Shown here: piece by piece, positions 11,537 through 23,809 of the stretch
Layout of the letters: every line of letters starts with the position of its first letter
Numbering within the stretch: the first letter of the stretch is position 1
Assembly: GCA_025201765.1 (NCBI GenBank)
Contig: MU623390.1
Span: forward strand, 62,001 to 126,000
Direction of reading: 5' to 3'
DNA length: 64,000 nucleotides
Source of the DNA: Daldinia sp. FL1419
Taxonomy: Eukaryota > Ascomycota > Sordariomycetes > Xylariales > Hypoxylaceae
The notes under the pieces: generated by a model
The model's input: the letters and a program-made list of their open reading frames with translations, nothing else
Told to the model about the DNA's origin: nothing
Databases searched by the model: none
Program-made: the position numbers and the translations under genes

Positions 11537-14500
11537 ATGACTAGATCTAGTACTTCGCCTCGAGATTCACAACAAAATCCTTCCGCATCTTCGTCCCAGT
11601 CCATCCCCTTACAAGACCTTGCGAGGCAGCAACACCAGCATGATAGTCAGTCGCAAGGTGGTGGGCGGAGGGGATCCGCGGATCGCAACCTAGGCGTCTC
11701 AACATATTGGGATGGCTACCAGCAACATCACCATAACCCCAACTTAAGTCCGAGTCCTGGTGCTTCGAGTCCTGGTGCTTCACCGATAGACGCTGCCGCT
11801 CTGCAATTCGCTTTACCTCCGGGAATCAATCCTTCGCCTCCCGCACAACCCCGACCTGCTCAAAACTATGCCCCCGAAACCCCCTACTACGACGAGACGA
11901 CTCATGTCGACTATTTCGAATCGGATAGTTCGCCCTTAACATCTGCTGCGCAACCGATTGCTGGGGCTTTGCCTACCCCACAAGTTGAGTCGCAACCAAG
12001 AGATAGCTTTCAGACGGTGTCAGATATAGACAACTCCCATCCGCGTGGACGATCTGCTCAGATGCTTGGGTTTGATTTGGAGAATGCATTGACGCCGACT
12101 AAGCACCGCAGCTATGGCAATTCTCTTGCGCCAACCGACAATCGAGCATCGCGAATGACAAGCACGGCTGATGCCTTGTATAGAGCTGGGTCAATTGTTA
12201 GGGCTATGTCCCAGCGTGTCGTCAATATCAGTAATGAAGGGGAAACGTTTGAGCAGCAGCAGCAAAGACGACAGAGATCAAGATCACCTAGTGCAGACGG
12301 CCGGGTGTCGCCAAGTCATCTTTCTACTCAGATCAGTATTGACACATCATATCCTTCTCAAGTCTACACAAATACTGAGAAGAACGGCGATCCCGGATGG
12401 ACTGCGTCGGAAGTTCCCTTATCTCCCCGGCGTGGAGTGCCAATGGCAAACCCTTTAAAGGGTCGTTCACTCGGCATATTTGGGCCCGATAATGTCATCA
12501 GAAGAAAGCTCTGCGACATACTCGTGAATCCATATATGGAACCTACTCTACTCTTATTGATTGTGCTCCAAGCTGTTTTACTCGCTGTTGAGGCCGCTAA
12601 CAATGTCTATATTCCTGGGAATGAACGTCCCCTTCTTTGGGATCCTTCTTCGGGGATAAATTGGGCCCTTCTAATTCTCTTTGTCATATTCACCCTCGAG
12701 ACGATAGCACGAATTATCGTATCTGGGTTTATATTAAACGCCGCAGAATATAGTACTATTGACCGGAAGAAAGGAATTCGGGCGGCTATATCGGATCAGT
12801 ACAATGCGGTATTCCGACCCCAACGCCAGAAGTCGGTGAAGACACCTCGCGAACAAACGTTTGGGCCATCTACATTTGCTCGGTCCTTTACTATGATGCA
12901 TAGTAACGTGCCCGAAACAATAGAGGAGCAGCAGAGGATGCAACTAGCTCGTCGAGCATTCTTGAGACATGGTTTCAATAGGTTAGATTTTATCGCGGTT
13001 GTGTCCTTCTGGATAGCCTTTGTCCTCAGCATAACAGGCATTGAAATGGAAAAACATCTGTTCATCTTTCGTATGCTTAGTTGTCTTCGAATCGTTCGAC
13101 TACTTGCCCTCACCAACGGAACAGCGGTAAGCCAGACACGGAGAAATCCATGAAAATAGTCTTCTAACCCACTGACCAGATTATACTACGAAGTCTTAAA
13201 AAGGCGGCGCCACTTCTTCTTAGGGTTTCTTTTCTGATCGGGTTTTTCTGGCTCTTGTTTGCTATTATCGGAGTGCAAAGCTTCAAAGCAAGTCTAAGCC
13301 GGCAATGTGTTTGGATAGATCCCGAGCAACCTGATAACATCTCTGCGGCATACACAAACGATATGCAATTCTGTGGCGGATATCTCGATGAAAATGGTAC
13401 AGAACGGCCCTGGGTCAAAAGCTCGATCCCAGGTACCTTACTAAATCTCGAAAGCCCATTCCCGACTCCTAAGGGTTACATTTGCCCCCGAAATTCCATT
13501 TGCCTTGAGCAGTCCAGTCCGTACGGCGGCACTGTTAGTTTTAACAATATTCACCATTCTCTGGAGTTGGTTTTTGTGATCATGAGTGCTAATACGTGGT
13601 CTGATCTTATGTATTACACCACATATTCCGAGTTCCTTCCGACGGCTCTCTTTTTTGGTGCTGGTATTATGATCATGATGCTGTGGCTAACCAACTTGCT
13701 TATTGCTGTGATCACTTCATCGTTCCAAGTTATCCGAGAAGAGAGCAAGGCCAGTGCTTTCACTGCAGACGAGGACTTCCAAATATCCGATCCTCAAGAA
13801 GAATTCCGTAGGATTTCGACATTTGAGAAGATATACAATAAAACACGGCTATTCTGGGTATTTCTCATCGCGGAAGAACTCTTTGCTCAAGGCTGGCGTA
13901 GCTCGGATATGGGTACTACGCAAGAAACGTTCATCGAGGCGAATAGCATCCTAGTGACGGCCCTCCTGGACATCGAGATTATCATAAGAATCGCCGCCAA
14001 CTGGAGAGCTTTCCATCGGAGTTACCAAAACTTGTTTGACCTCTTTCTAGCATTCGCAAATACGATAATAATCATTCCTCCCATCTTGGAAAGTGGCCAG
14101 ACGTACATGTGGCTTACGATATTCCAGATCCTACGATCCTACCGTGTAGTTATGGCCTTACCGCTTACGAGGAAGTTGATTGTATTGGTCCTCGGAAATG
14201 CTACGGGTATTGCAAACCTAATCGTCTTCGTGTTCTTAATTACATTTATTATGGCTATCTTCGCTGTCCAATTATTTCGGGGAGAGCTCCCTTTAACCAG
14301 CGACGACGGCGAAGAGGTCAGGATATCATTCTACAATATCTTTAATTCATTCCTTGGCATGTACCAAATTTTATCCAGTGAGAATTGGACGGACATCCTT
14401 TACGATGTCACATCGTACACTGCCCCTTACAACACGTCCTGGTATGGCGCAATGTTTCTTATCGGCTGGTTTATTCTTGCATTCTTCATTCTTGTCAATA

Positions 14501-17500
14501 TGTTCATTGCTGTCATCCAAGAGAACTTTGATGTTTCGGAAGATGAGAAGCGGCTGGAGCAAGTCAAAGCCTTTTTGCAACGCAAAGAATTGGGTAGCAA
14601 TGCGGCCACCAACATCACACTCTCGGACATTTTCTCCCTTGGGAAGGCCAAGGCAAGAGATCCGTTAGATTACGGCCCGGCGACGATGGAAATGTTATTA
14701 AAAGACGCCGTCGTACGAGAATTCCTCGACGATTCAATGCATCCATTAAATCAAGAATCTAGCAATAGTTCTTCCCCCCAAGAGGGAGAAGCCGGTGGGG
14801 GTATTCGGCCTGGATTTATGTCGTCTATCTGGGGTCGAGTTCGAGGATTATTCACTAGCAAGGAACCAAATCCATTCTATTCCAACATCCGCTTCAATGT
14901 GCCGAACGACGCTCTGGACCCGCGGCAAATGGCTCGCCAAGCCGTGTCCGCCACTGCGGAGCGTCGCAAAGCTCAACGCGAGTATCTCGCCCGCCATCCC
15001 ACTTACAACAATTCGCTGTTTATCTTCACCCCTAAGAACCCCATTCGCCGTCTTTGCCAACGACTTGTCGGGCCGGGAAGAGGCAACGAGCGCTTTGACG
15101 GTGTAGAGCCAAATAAGTTCGCCTGGTACGCGTTTACGGTGTTCATTTACGCGGCCATTATTGCCATGGTGCTGCTAGCTTGTATTACCACGCCATTATA
15201 TCAGAGGGAATACCTCCGAGATCATGTGGGAGAAAGCCGGGAGAAAAGTTGGTTCGTGTGGGTCGACCTGGGGTTTGCAATAGTTTTCTCAGTTGAGGCA
15301 GCAATCAAGATTATTGCTGATGGCTGGTTTTTCACGCCCAATGCTTACTATAGGAGCTCGTGGGGCATTATAGATGGTGCGGTCCTTATTACACTGTGGA
15401 TTAACGTACTTACACTCCTCTTTAACGACGGGGACGTCTCTAGGGTTATTGGTGCTTTTAAGGCATTACGGGCTCTCCGCCTGCTCAATATTAGCAACAG
15501 CGCAAGAGACACCTTTCATTCCCTAATAATAGTGGCTGGATGGAAGATTATTAGTGTAAGTTGAACCCCGTCCACGCGCTAAAAGCCGTACTGACTTACC
15601 ATTTTACCTAGGCTGCGCTGGTCTCCCTGTCTCTATTAATCCCGTTTGCTATATACGCCCTAAATTTATTCAATGGACAACTAGTGGCATGCAACGATGG
15701 CGATGGCATTATCAACTTAAAGGATTGCTTTGGTGAATTTGAAAATGCGCCGTCTAATCCAGATTGGAAGATACTCGCCCCTCGTGTTGCAGATAATCCC
15801 TATTTCAAATTCGACGACTTCGCTTCCTCGCTCTTCATTCTCTTTCAAATCGTCTCGCAAGAGGGTTGGGTTGACGTATCATTCGCTACTCAGTCAATTA
15901 CCGGCCGTGGCCTTCAACCGCAATCAATGTCGGCCCAGGGTTATGGAATGTTCTTCGTGGTTTTCAATCTCCTTGGCACAGTCTTCGTGTTAACTCTGTT
16001 CATTTCCGTCTTCATGCGCAATTACACCGAACAGACTGGTGTCGCATTTTTGACGGCTGAGCAGAGATCATGGCTCGAATTGCGAAAACTTCTACGTCAG
16101 ATATCGCCGTCAAGAAGCTCCTACAATGACTCGGAAAATAAATGGAAGAAATGGTGCCACAAGCGAGCAATTGAAAAGCGAGGCAAGTGGTATACGGGAA
16201 TTACCGCGGTATTAGTCCTCCACTTGATCTTATTGATGTTGGAATATTACCCTGAACCACAATGGTGGTCCATTACGAGGGATGCTATATTCTTACTCTT
16301 CACACTCATCTATATCACTAATATCACCATCCGCATCGTTGGCCTCGGTTGGAAACGATTCAGGAGGAGTACTTGGGATGTCTACTCACTAATCTCTGTA
16401 TTCGGTTCGTTCGTAACTTCCGCCCTCCTGATTGCCAACTACGAAAATCAGACCTTCACTCAGGTTCATAAATACTTCCTAGTCAGTGTCGTACTCCTTC
16501 TAATTCCTCGAAACGACGCCCTAGACCAGCTTTTCAAGACAGCAGCAGCAAGTCTCACAACCATCTTCAACCTGCTCGCCACGTGGCTAGTTTTCTTCCT
16601 GGTGTTTGCAATAGCATTAACGCAAACCTTCAGCCTAACACGATTTGGGGAGAATGAAGACGTTAATATCAATTTTAGGACAGTCCCCAACGCTCTTCTC
16701 TTACTCTTCCGTATGAGTGTGGGTGAAGGCTGGAACCAGATCATGGAAGACTACGCAAATATTGAACCGCCGCTTTGCGTGAATAGTAACGATTTCCTCG
16801 ACAGCGATTGCGGTAGCACTAATTGGGCCAGATGTCTGTTCATCGCGTGGAACCTCATCAGCATGTATATCTTTGTGAATCTTTTCATTTCACTTATATA
16901 CGAAAGTTTCAGTTATGTGTATCAGCGTTCGAGTGGTATGGGGAACATTGATCGAGACGAGATACGAAGGTTTAAGGAGGCTTGGCGCAGCGTGGACCCT
17001 GCTGGTTCGGGCTTCATCAGTAAAGAAGCATTTCCAAGATTATTAGGGGAACTCTCCGGTATCTTCGAAATGCGAATTTACGACGCAGAAGATTCGGTCC
17101 AGCAGATCCTAGAGGATGTTAGAAACGATAAGACACATATGAGGCATTCCTCAATCGCCACTACAAGCAACGTTGGTGGTGGAATAAATATCAAGAGGTT
17201 GAACGAGAGGCTCTCCAGGATCGACGCTCGAAAAGTGCAGGAAAGGCGCCGCCGCTTTAATATATTTTACGAGGAAGTAATGGTTTCCGCGGACCCTGTC
17301 CAAGGAATATCTTTCACGACGGTACTGATGATCATGGCACATTATAAGATTATTAGCGACAGCAAGAGTCTAAGGTATTTGATAGCCTCCTTAAGGTCTA
17401 TCAGGCTTAAAGCTAACAGAAAATTCTAGGCTCGAGGAATTCTTGCGTCGTCGTGCACGCCTGCAACGAGTCGAGGAAGAGGTTCGCCGAAGAATTGTCG

Positions 17501-18074
17501 TCGGGTTCTTTGACACTGTGTAAGTTTGTTTTGAGGCCTTAAGTAATCCATTTTTGCTGACGTGTAGGCTAGTTACTGGTCTCGCCAATTCAAGAAACAC
17601 ATGGAGAAGAAGAGGTCTGCACGAATGACAGCGATTCCTCAATTGGATGTACCTGACATCTTCGTCGACGATGAGGATGATCGTAAACGGGGAGCAACAC
17701 AACGCACTACGATAGCAGCACCCGTCCCTAGTAGTACGTCCAACCTCCTTACCGTATCCGACGCATCCCGACCACAACACAAGAGTTGGACTTCCGGCGC
17801 CGATATATCATCGTACGACTCTTCACAAGCGCACCCTTTGAGTTTGCCTCGAGCGAGCCCATCAATGCCAGCACAACGCTCCCATGCATCTGCTTTAAGC
17901 TTCGAATTACACGAACCGGGAACAAATTCAGGCGAAAATAGTAGGCGGGGCAGTTCGGTGAGCCCGTCGCAGGTCAGAGAGCTGCTTGATGATTCCGCAT
18001 GGGTTGAAAGTATCAGGCGGAGCGCCACAATACGCAGATCAGTACGGCGTTCCGATTGGAGCGGGCCTCGGTGA
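11537..18074 (+). CDS. cch1: Cch1, pore subunit of the fungal voltage-gated Ca2+ channel, 5 exons, 2106 aa
   Basis: Exons are 11537-13126, 13180-15555, 15612-17374, 17430-17519 and 17573-18074, all GT-AG. The protein has a long disordered N-terminus (1-315) and four six-helix repeats (about 333-709, 789-979, 1179-1460, 1515-1756). An EF-hand-like stretch (about 1776-1800, DPAGSGFI) and a Ser-rich tail follow. Repeat I has a good S4 (LRIVRLLALTNG); repeat III has KALRALRLL. The filter positions are Asn668 (SANTW), Glu931 (SSENW), Glu1406 (SQEGW) and Glu1694 (VGEGW), the NEEE pattern I associate with ascomycete Cch1 rather than the animal EEEE. The length fits the family (about 2000-2200). In the plasma membrane Cch1 works with Mid1 in high-affinity Ca2+ uptake under stress, mating or low calcium. 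The start is the first in-frame ATG. Confidence 0.96.
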
Positions 18075-19199
18075 GATGCTTCTTGATTAGACGACGGCAT
18101 CCGCCAAATCATGAAATAGCACGTGCCAGGAGAGAAGCACGGCGGAGGAGCTAGGCCCCCCCGCGATTCTGCGAGCGCCTCTCCGCATGTCGAAATTTGG
18201 GGTAGGTTAAGGCGGCATATATAAAGAGGCCGAAAAATGAAGCAGGAATGACTTGGATGAGGTCAACAGGCGTTCTAGGCATTTAAGCGGGAGTTCACAT
18301 TGGGCGGAATTATTCGTCTATGCCGCAAAATCGGTAGATCTTGTTTTACACTACACGTATGCGTTCCATCGGCTGGTTGGATCCTAAGTGTCCCGGAGCA
18401 TTGTACAGGTGGAGATACCATTATCATATCGTATGTGTTTGACTGTATTTGTATTTATTAGAGCTCTAAGATCTAGACAAGGCTGGAGAAATGAAATGTC
18501 TGGCATAAGACAAAGCTTATGAGTGTTTGTGTAATAGTTATAACTATATTGGAATAGTAGTAGTTTTAAGTGCACAGCGATTCCAAGTTCACGTTTGCCC
18601 TGCTAAATAATATAGTTACACGACCCTAAATTCTTGAATATAAGCTGTCTGTACGGATCCGTAGTAGGTAGCAACTCTTTGCCAAGAAAGGTATTTTTGC
18701 GTTCCTGAAAGATAGTCTCCGGACCGATGGTGCGGCAGTGCCAAGAACAGGGTAGGTACCTAGGTAGGTAGTACGTATCAAAGTACCTTGAAATCAAACT
18801 CAAGCCACAGCATTGAATCTGCTTCAATCGCTTAAAACGCCAAGGTGTGATTTAGAAGCTTAGGTAATGCTCATATGCCACTGTGCCGCTGTGCCACATG
18901 TAGAGATGCAGGTCCGTGTGCTACCGCATATCGCGTCTTACCCTGCCAATTTCAACGACCTGGAACAACCTCTTATTCACTCGTCTATCTATCGTATTCC
19001 ACATTCCATATTCCATATTCCATATTCCTCTGTATTCCGACGCAACCCATACGTACCCACGTACCCACGTACATCTCATGGTGATAGCGCACGTATGGTT
19101 CTAACACTTGTTTCTGGTTACTTATTATACGTGTATCATCTTACCTACAACTTGATATTATAATAGGCATAACTAATGAATATAATATTCTTCCGTCTC

Positions 19200-19228
19200 A
19201 AAAAAAAAAAAAAAAAAAAAAAAAAAAA
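19200..19228 (+). repeat. Poly(A) tract of 29 bases
   Basis: An uninterrupted run of A follows CTTCCGTCTC. It may be a simple slippage repeat or the tail of a retroposed sequence; no matching element or target duplication was recognised. Confidence 0.8.
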
Positions 19229-20074
19229 CGCACTTCGGGAAATCCATTCTCTCGGTCGAGCTAGTCATGATATGCATATTTTCTACGCATCTAATGATGA
19301 ATGCTGTCTCAGTTAGATTGATTATATCATGCCTGTCATGAAACAATCCGAATCACCCACCAACCCATTTTCAGCAAGCCCCTGATCCCGGACGGCGATC
19401 ATACGCCCCTGAAAAGAGCCGTCCTTACCCATTTCGGATACAAGAAACCCAAAGACTGCGACGCACGCTCCATATTAACCTGGACTAGCTACCCGTTTCA
19501 AACAATTTGGCCGGCGATGGTGCGATAACTCCATTGCTTCCGGCAAGGCTTCGAGACAACGACATTGTTATCCTGCGAAGCGAGCCTAGAACAAAATGGG
19601 CAGCAATGAAGACTCGCCTGTTTCACCACCGGTGACAATAGGCAAAAAAAACCAAAGACAAATGTTTTTTTTTCTCTCAGCCGCAGATCTAACTACTAGT
19701 ATCGTATCTTATTGTCTTACCGTTCGTCGCTCTTTTGTCACAGATATCAGCATCGTGGGCGTTGTACAACGTCTTGTTAACTACGTGAAAGATCTCTTGG
19801 TTTCTATTTCGGTATTATACAAGTGTACAGCCACGAAAACGCGCAAGTCTTTGTCGCATTAAAGCTAGAATTTGGTATTCAGCCCCTGAGATGGAGATCT
19901 GTGTGCTTTAACAAAGTAACATCACCTTTCATGATGTCCTTGTCACGTCCTCCCTGTTCCCTCAAACCCATGACAAAAGTGGATCAGATGTTTATCGACT
20001 CCTTACTACGTATGCGCATTCCTTTATCGTGCACCGTCCCCCCGTATTCCAACCTCAATAACCCTTGGTTTAAG

Positions 20075-20107
20075 GCTGGAGTCATGCTGGAGTCATGCTG
20101 GAGTCAT
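20075..20107 (+). repeat. Three tandem copies of an 11-bp unit
   Basis: GCTGGAGTCAT is present three times head to tail. It lies upstream of the small gene at 20482, in its likely leader or promoter. Confidence 0.8.
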
Positions 20108-20481
20108 GTTGTAGATCCTCCCGCGCTCCTACTACTTAAAACTACGCCGGGCCGTATCTCATCTGTGTTCCTTCTTCCTCCAGACTCCTCTGTAGTGTCT
20201 GTTTCTTCCATCACCCCTCCTCTAGGACCCAGTCGCCGGACAAGTATTGCTTGTTTGTTCTATTCACCATCACTCTGGAATAGATCGTCCCATCTTTTTT
20301 TTCTTGACCAAAGCCAGCTTTGAGCCCTTCGTTTACATTTTACCTTCTTCAAACACAACAGGCTGTGCCTCGTTTTTACACGCTTCTAATCATCAAGTCA
20401 AGTCTTCAGGAATACATACCTAAGCCCATCTCAACCCATTTAGATTCCAGTTATCAAACCAGATCACAAATTACCGACAAG

Positions 20482-20772
20482 ATGCACTCACGATTCCAAA
20501 CCATCCGATCCCGCTTCACCCCTAACGGGATTCGCACATCTTTCCGCCGCTCATCCACGGCGTCTACTACCTCGACAAGCTCATACCAGTCCTGCAGCTC
20601 GGCCTCTTCGTCACCTGTGAGCACAATCAACTCCGTCTTATTCAGACAACCGTCAATTGCCGACATGGAGGAAGAAAAGCGTAGCTCTGGGCCCGAGTTG
20701 AACATTCTCGAGCCCAGACCTATTGTGTACTGGGGTGGCGTTGAAGAGCGAATGGGATCCTTAAACTTCTAA
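20482..20772 (+). CDS. Small Ser-rich orphan protein, 96 aa
   Basis: The frame starts at ATG 20482 in the context GACAAGATG and is preceded by a long pyrimidine-rich stretch typical of a fungal leader. The product begins MHSRFQTIRSRFTPNG, has a Ser/Thr-rich middle (STTSTSSYQSCSSASSS) and ends in a compact segment, ILEPRPIVYWGGVEERMGSL, that looks conserved rather than random. No known domain, signal peptide or membrane segment is seen. The frame is open further upstream, but the added residues look like translated leader. Function is unknown. It could also be part of a longer spliced transcript, though no partner exon is apparent. Confidence 0.65.
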   Translation: MHSRFQTIRSRFTPNGIRTSFRRSSTASTTSTSSYQSCSSASSSPVSTINSVLFRQPSIADMEEEKRSSGPELNILEPRPIVYWGGVEERMGSLNF

Positions 20773-21945
20773 ACATGGGCTTGAAGCCGACTCCTCCCAT
20801 GACACGGAGTAAACAGTTCCCAAGCTTCGCCTTTTTTATTTTTTTTATTTTTTTTATCAAACCACTACTTTATAGACCTTGATGGCCAAACGGGACGCGC
20901 AACTTAATCAATAGTTAGAAGAATTGAGGACCCCTGGAGGAGTTTCGATGATGACCTTACCTAACTTTGGTCATGCACTATGCAACGATGTGATGGGACG
21001 GAACTTATTGACTGAGGTTCGTTTCCCCTACGATTACGGGACACGAACGGACAGACAGCAACATTGTTGGAAAGATATCACAATCGCGGAGCACAACGGG
21101 GGTTCGGTAGGGAGCCGGGGTTAACGGCGCCCCGAGATGGGTTTTTTGTTTCGGAGTTTTGTTACAAACTGCTGCTCCCATTGGCGGTTTTTTATTCTAG
21201 AAGAGAGATTTTCCAGATATTTACGAGGAAATGAATAAGATACAACTTGCTCAAGCGGGTTGACCTTTTTTTTTACCGAATTTATTCACTTTTTGTTCGG
21301 TTAATTATATGGCCTTATGACATTGATGTATTCGCCTTGTTCCAACTGCGTTTTCTTACAACCAAAGATACTCCCCCGTCGGGAAAAAAAAAATACTAAA
21401 AGGGTTTTTTTTTTTTTTTTTTTTTTTTTTTCCAATTGGCAGTTACATGGCATAGGACAGACTCAGTACCTACCTACCTAGGTACATAGGTACATATACA
21501 GTGTAACTTGACTAGGTACATACTACACTAGTGTTAATCACTACTACATGTACCTAAGGTACCTAGCCTAATGACATAAGCAGCGAGAACCTTGTAGGCC
21601 AACTAAAAAAAGAAAAAAGAAAAAAGAAAAAAAAGGGGGGCGCTCCGGCAACCGGCCGCAATCCCGGTTTGGAGCCCCGCTAAGAAGATAACATCATAGG
21701 TCTACGATATGGGCATTCCGAACACTCGCCAATAATATAACTTTATTCAACTGTCTCGGCCTGACTCATTTATTGGCCAATTCATTGTAACCCGAGAATT
21801 GGTGCATACCTTTAGATAGAGTATAGCTTTTGCAGGTAGGTATTCAACAAAGCATGGTTTATTATAATATTTACTAGTCGCTGCCCGCGTCTACGTCCAA
21901 GTTGAATTGTCCACGCTTTATGTCAGTCAACTCGACTTGAACAGA
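20773..21945. other. Intergenic region upstream of the ferroportin gene
   Basis: It contains T-rich runs just after the stop of the small gene (20829-20858, possible 3' end signals) and the poly(T) tract at 21405-21431. The densest patch of TACCTACCTACCTAGGTACA-type motifs in the window lies at 21466-21570. An A-rich segment with GAAAAAA repeats near 21605-21638 is followed by G6. No gene is seen. Confidence 0.5.
21405..21431 (+). repeat. Poly(T) tract of 27 bases
   Basis: An uninterrupted T run after AAAAGGG, just upstream of the TACC/GGTA-rich patch. It is a simple repeat, or a poly(A) tail read on the opposite strand; no associated element is recognised. Confidence 0.8.
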
Positions 21946-23809
21946 ATGGATAGCGATACCCAGAGCGAGAGGAGCTTCGAGCTACCTGACGAGACCGAAA
22001 GTAGCGGTGTCACGCCGGTTAGCCTCACTCGATCGCAGGCTTTGAACCTATACGTCAGCCATGCCTTCTCGACGTGGAACGCTCGCGGTTATGAGTTCGC
22101 AGTAGTATGTATATCTGTGGGTAGAAAGAGTTTGACGAAATAAACTCACGGCACGAATAGATTCTCTTTACGGCGGCTGCGTATCCCGATACCCTTGTAG
22201 CTGCTGCCCTACGGCAAGTCTCGTTGACCGCGCTGAGTCTATCGTGAATTGGATATTAATACCAGCTTCACAGAATGATTATTGTATACTTTGCCATGAT
22301 CTTATTCTCCAGCTCAGTCGGGCAGTGGGTTCAGAGGTCTCCTAATAGACTTCGTACTCTTCTTTCGACTATCATTTGCAATCGCGGCTCAGTCATTCTC
22401 GGCTCCTTTTTCTGGATTATGATATTAAGTCAAAGGGATTTGATAGGAGACGATGCGACTTTTGTGCTGCCCAGTAATGCTATTCTCAAGGGGATAGGTT
22501 TCGCCATTGCGATAACGTTTGGTATTATCGAACGCTTGAGCGCGTCCGGTAACCTCATCTCTATGGAAAGGGATTGGGTTGTTACTGTAGCTGCTCCCGC
22601 TGGGAACCCCTACGACTTGACCCATCTTAATGCCGTTATGAGGAGGATCGATCTCATCTGCAAACTGATCTCGCCTATTTTGACTTCAGCAGTCATCTCC
22701 TTGCTCGGGTCGATCCGTTTAGGTGTCATATTCACAGGACTTACTAGTCTTATCAGTATCCCGATCGAAGTCTTCTCCGCAAAACGAGTTTGGAATAATA
22801 GTCCCTTGCTACAAGCACCACGCGCAGTGCCTACTCTCCAGCCTACAGCAGCCACGGAGGGGACATCGAGATCGTGGATAGCAAAGACTCGACAATACTT
22901 CCATGGGTTTGAAATGTACTTTAGCACCTCCGTCTGGATCCCATCTGCCGCGCTGGCCCTTTTACATTTCAATATGTTGACTTGGAGAGCCACCTTCGTC
23001 ACGTATCTGATCAACGTAGGCTACTCCCTCAATATCATTACGCTTGCTAGAGCTATAGGCTCTGTGTTTGAGATCAGCAGTACGGTCATTACTCCACGAG
23101 GCATCGAGTATATGGGAAAGGCACACCATCACGCCTCCTCCTCCACGGCTGATGAAGATGACGAGTCAGCTGTTCGCCTGATTGTTGGTGATCAAGAGGG
23201 AAGCCGAGACGTCGAGACCATGATAGGATTGCAGCGGTTTGGTCTCTGGGGTATCAGCTGGCAGATTGTGAATACAGTATGTGATTAACCCCGTGCTACT
23301 ACTACTACACTTAACCCCCACCCCCTGAATACCCTAGGTACTTACAAATCACAAAGGTACCGGTTGCTTTAGCACTTTGGGCGATCTCAACACAGCAAGA
23401 CGAGACGGAGAACCTATTCGCTATTTTCCAGAGGGTTATCGGCGGAAAAGTCGCACCTAACACGGCCTGGAGCGTCATCTTATTCTCATTTCTGGCATTC
23501 TCACGGCTTGGAGTATGGGTCTTCGACCTTACTACCCAACAATTAACACAAACCCTCGTCCCGGAGCACCAACGATCTAGCTTTGCAGGTACGGAGAACT
23601 CCGTGGTGAATATATTCGAGCTTCTCGGAGCAGGCGCGGCCATTGCTTTTCCACGAACGGAGCAGTACAGGTGGTTGGCACTAGCAAGTCTCGTCTCCGT
23701 GTTAATTAGCTGGGTCATGTACGCCGGATGGGTCCGTCGACAGCGGGGTCATTTAATTCACTGGGAGAAGCTAACACAGGGATTTTGTGTAAATGAACGA
23801 AGTTGGTGA
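21946..23809 (+). CDS. Ferroportin-type (SLC40) iron exporter, 4 exons, 555 aa
   Basis: Exons are 21946-22104, 22161-22213, 22274-23276 and 23357-23809. Intron 2 must use a GC-AG pair (GCAAGT ... CACAG), because the GT four bases further on breaks the frame. The protein is hydrophobic with about ten to twelve membrane segments and carries the SLC40 landmarks: LYVSHAFSTWNARGYEFAV near the N-terminus, ISMERDWVVTVA in the middle, and VWVFDLTTQQLTQ plus GTENSVVNIFELL in the C-terminal half. Length is close to human ferroportin (571). By family it should move Fe2+ out of the cytosol, across the plasma membrane or into an organelle; in fungi this role is little studied, so substrate and site are inferred. 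The ATG at 21946 is the first in frame. The next + strand gene is an unrelated orphan. Confidence 0.92.

Larger units (their letters stand above)
18075..20481. other. Intergenic region with no supported gene
   Basis: A CATATATAAAGAG box lies at 18217-18229 but is followed by no usable frame. TAGGTAGG/TACCTAGG motifs occur at 18752-18773. CATTCCATATTCCATATTCC direct repeats lie near 19003-19026, and a 29-A tract at 19200-19228. The longest open frame (19823-20323) starts at GTG, has no recognisable domain and probably reflects the pyrimidine-rich leader of the small gene at 20482. Confidence 0.5.

Noticed and set aside
17639..18112. 157-residue open frame on the minus strand
   Set aside because: Antisense of the last exon of CCH1; the sense frame joins correctly to the channel by splicing.
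19823..20323. 166-residue open frame upstream of the small orphan gene
   Set aside because: It begins at GTG rather than ATG, has no domain, and includes an 11-bp tandem repeat and pyrimidine-rich leader-type sequence.
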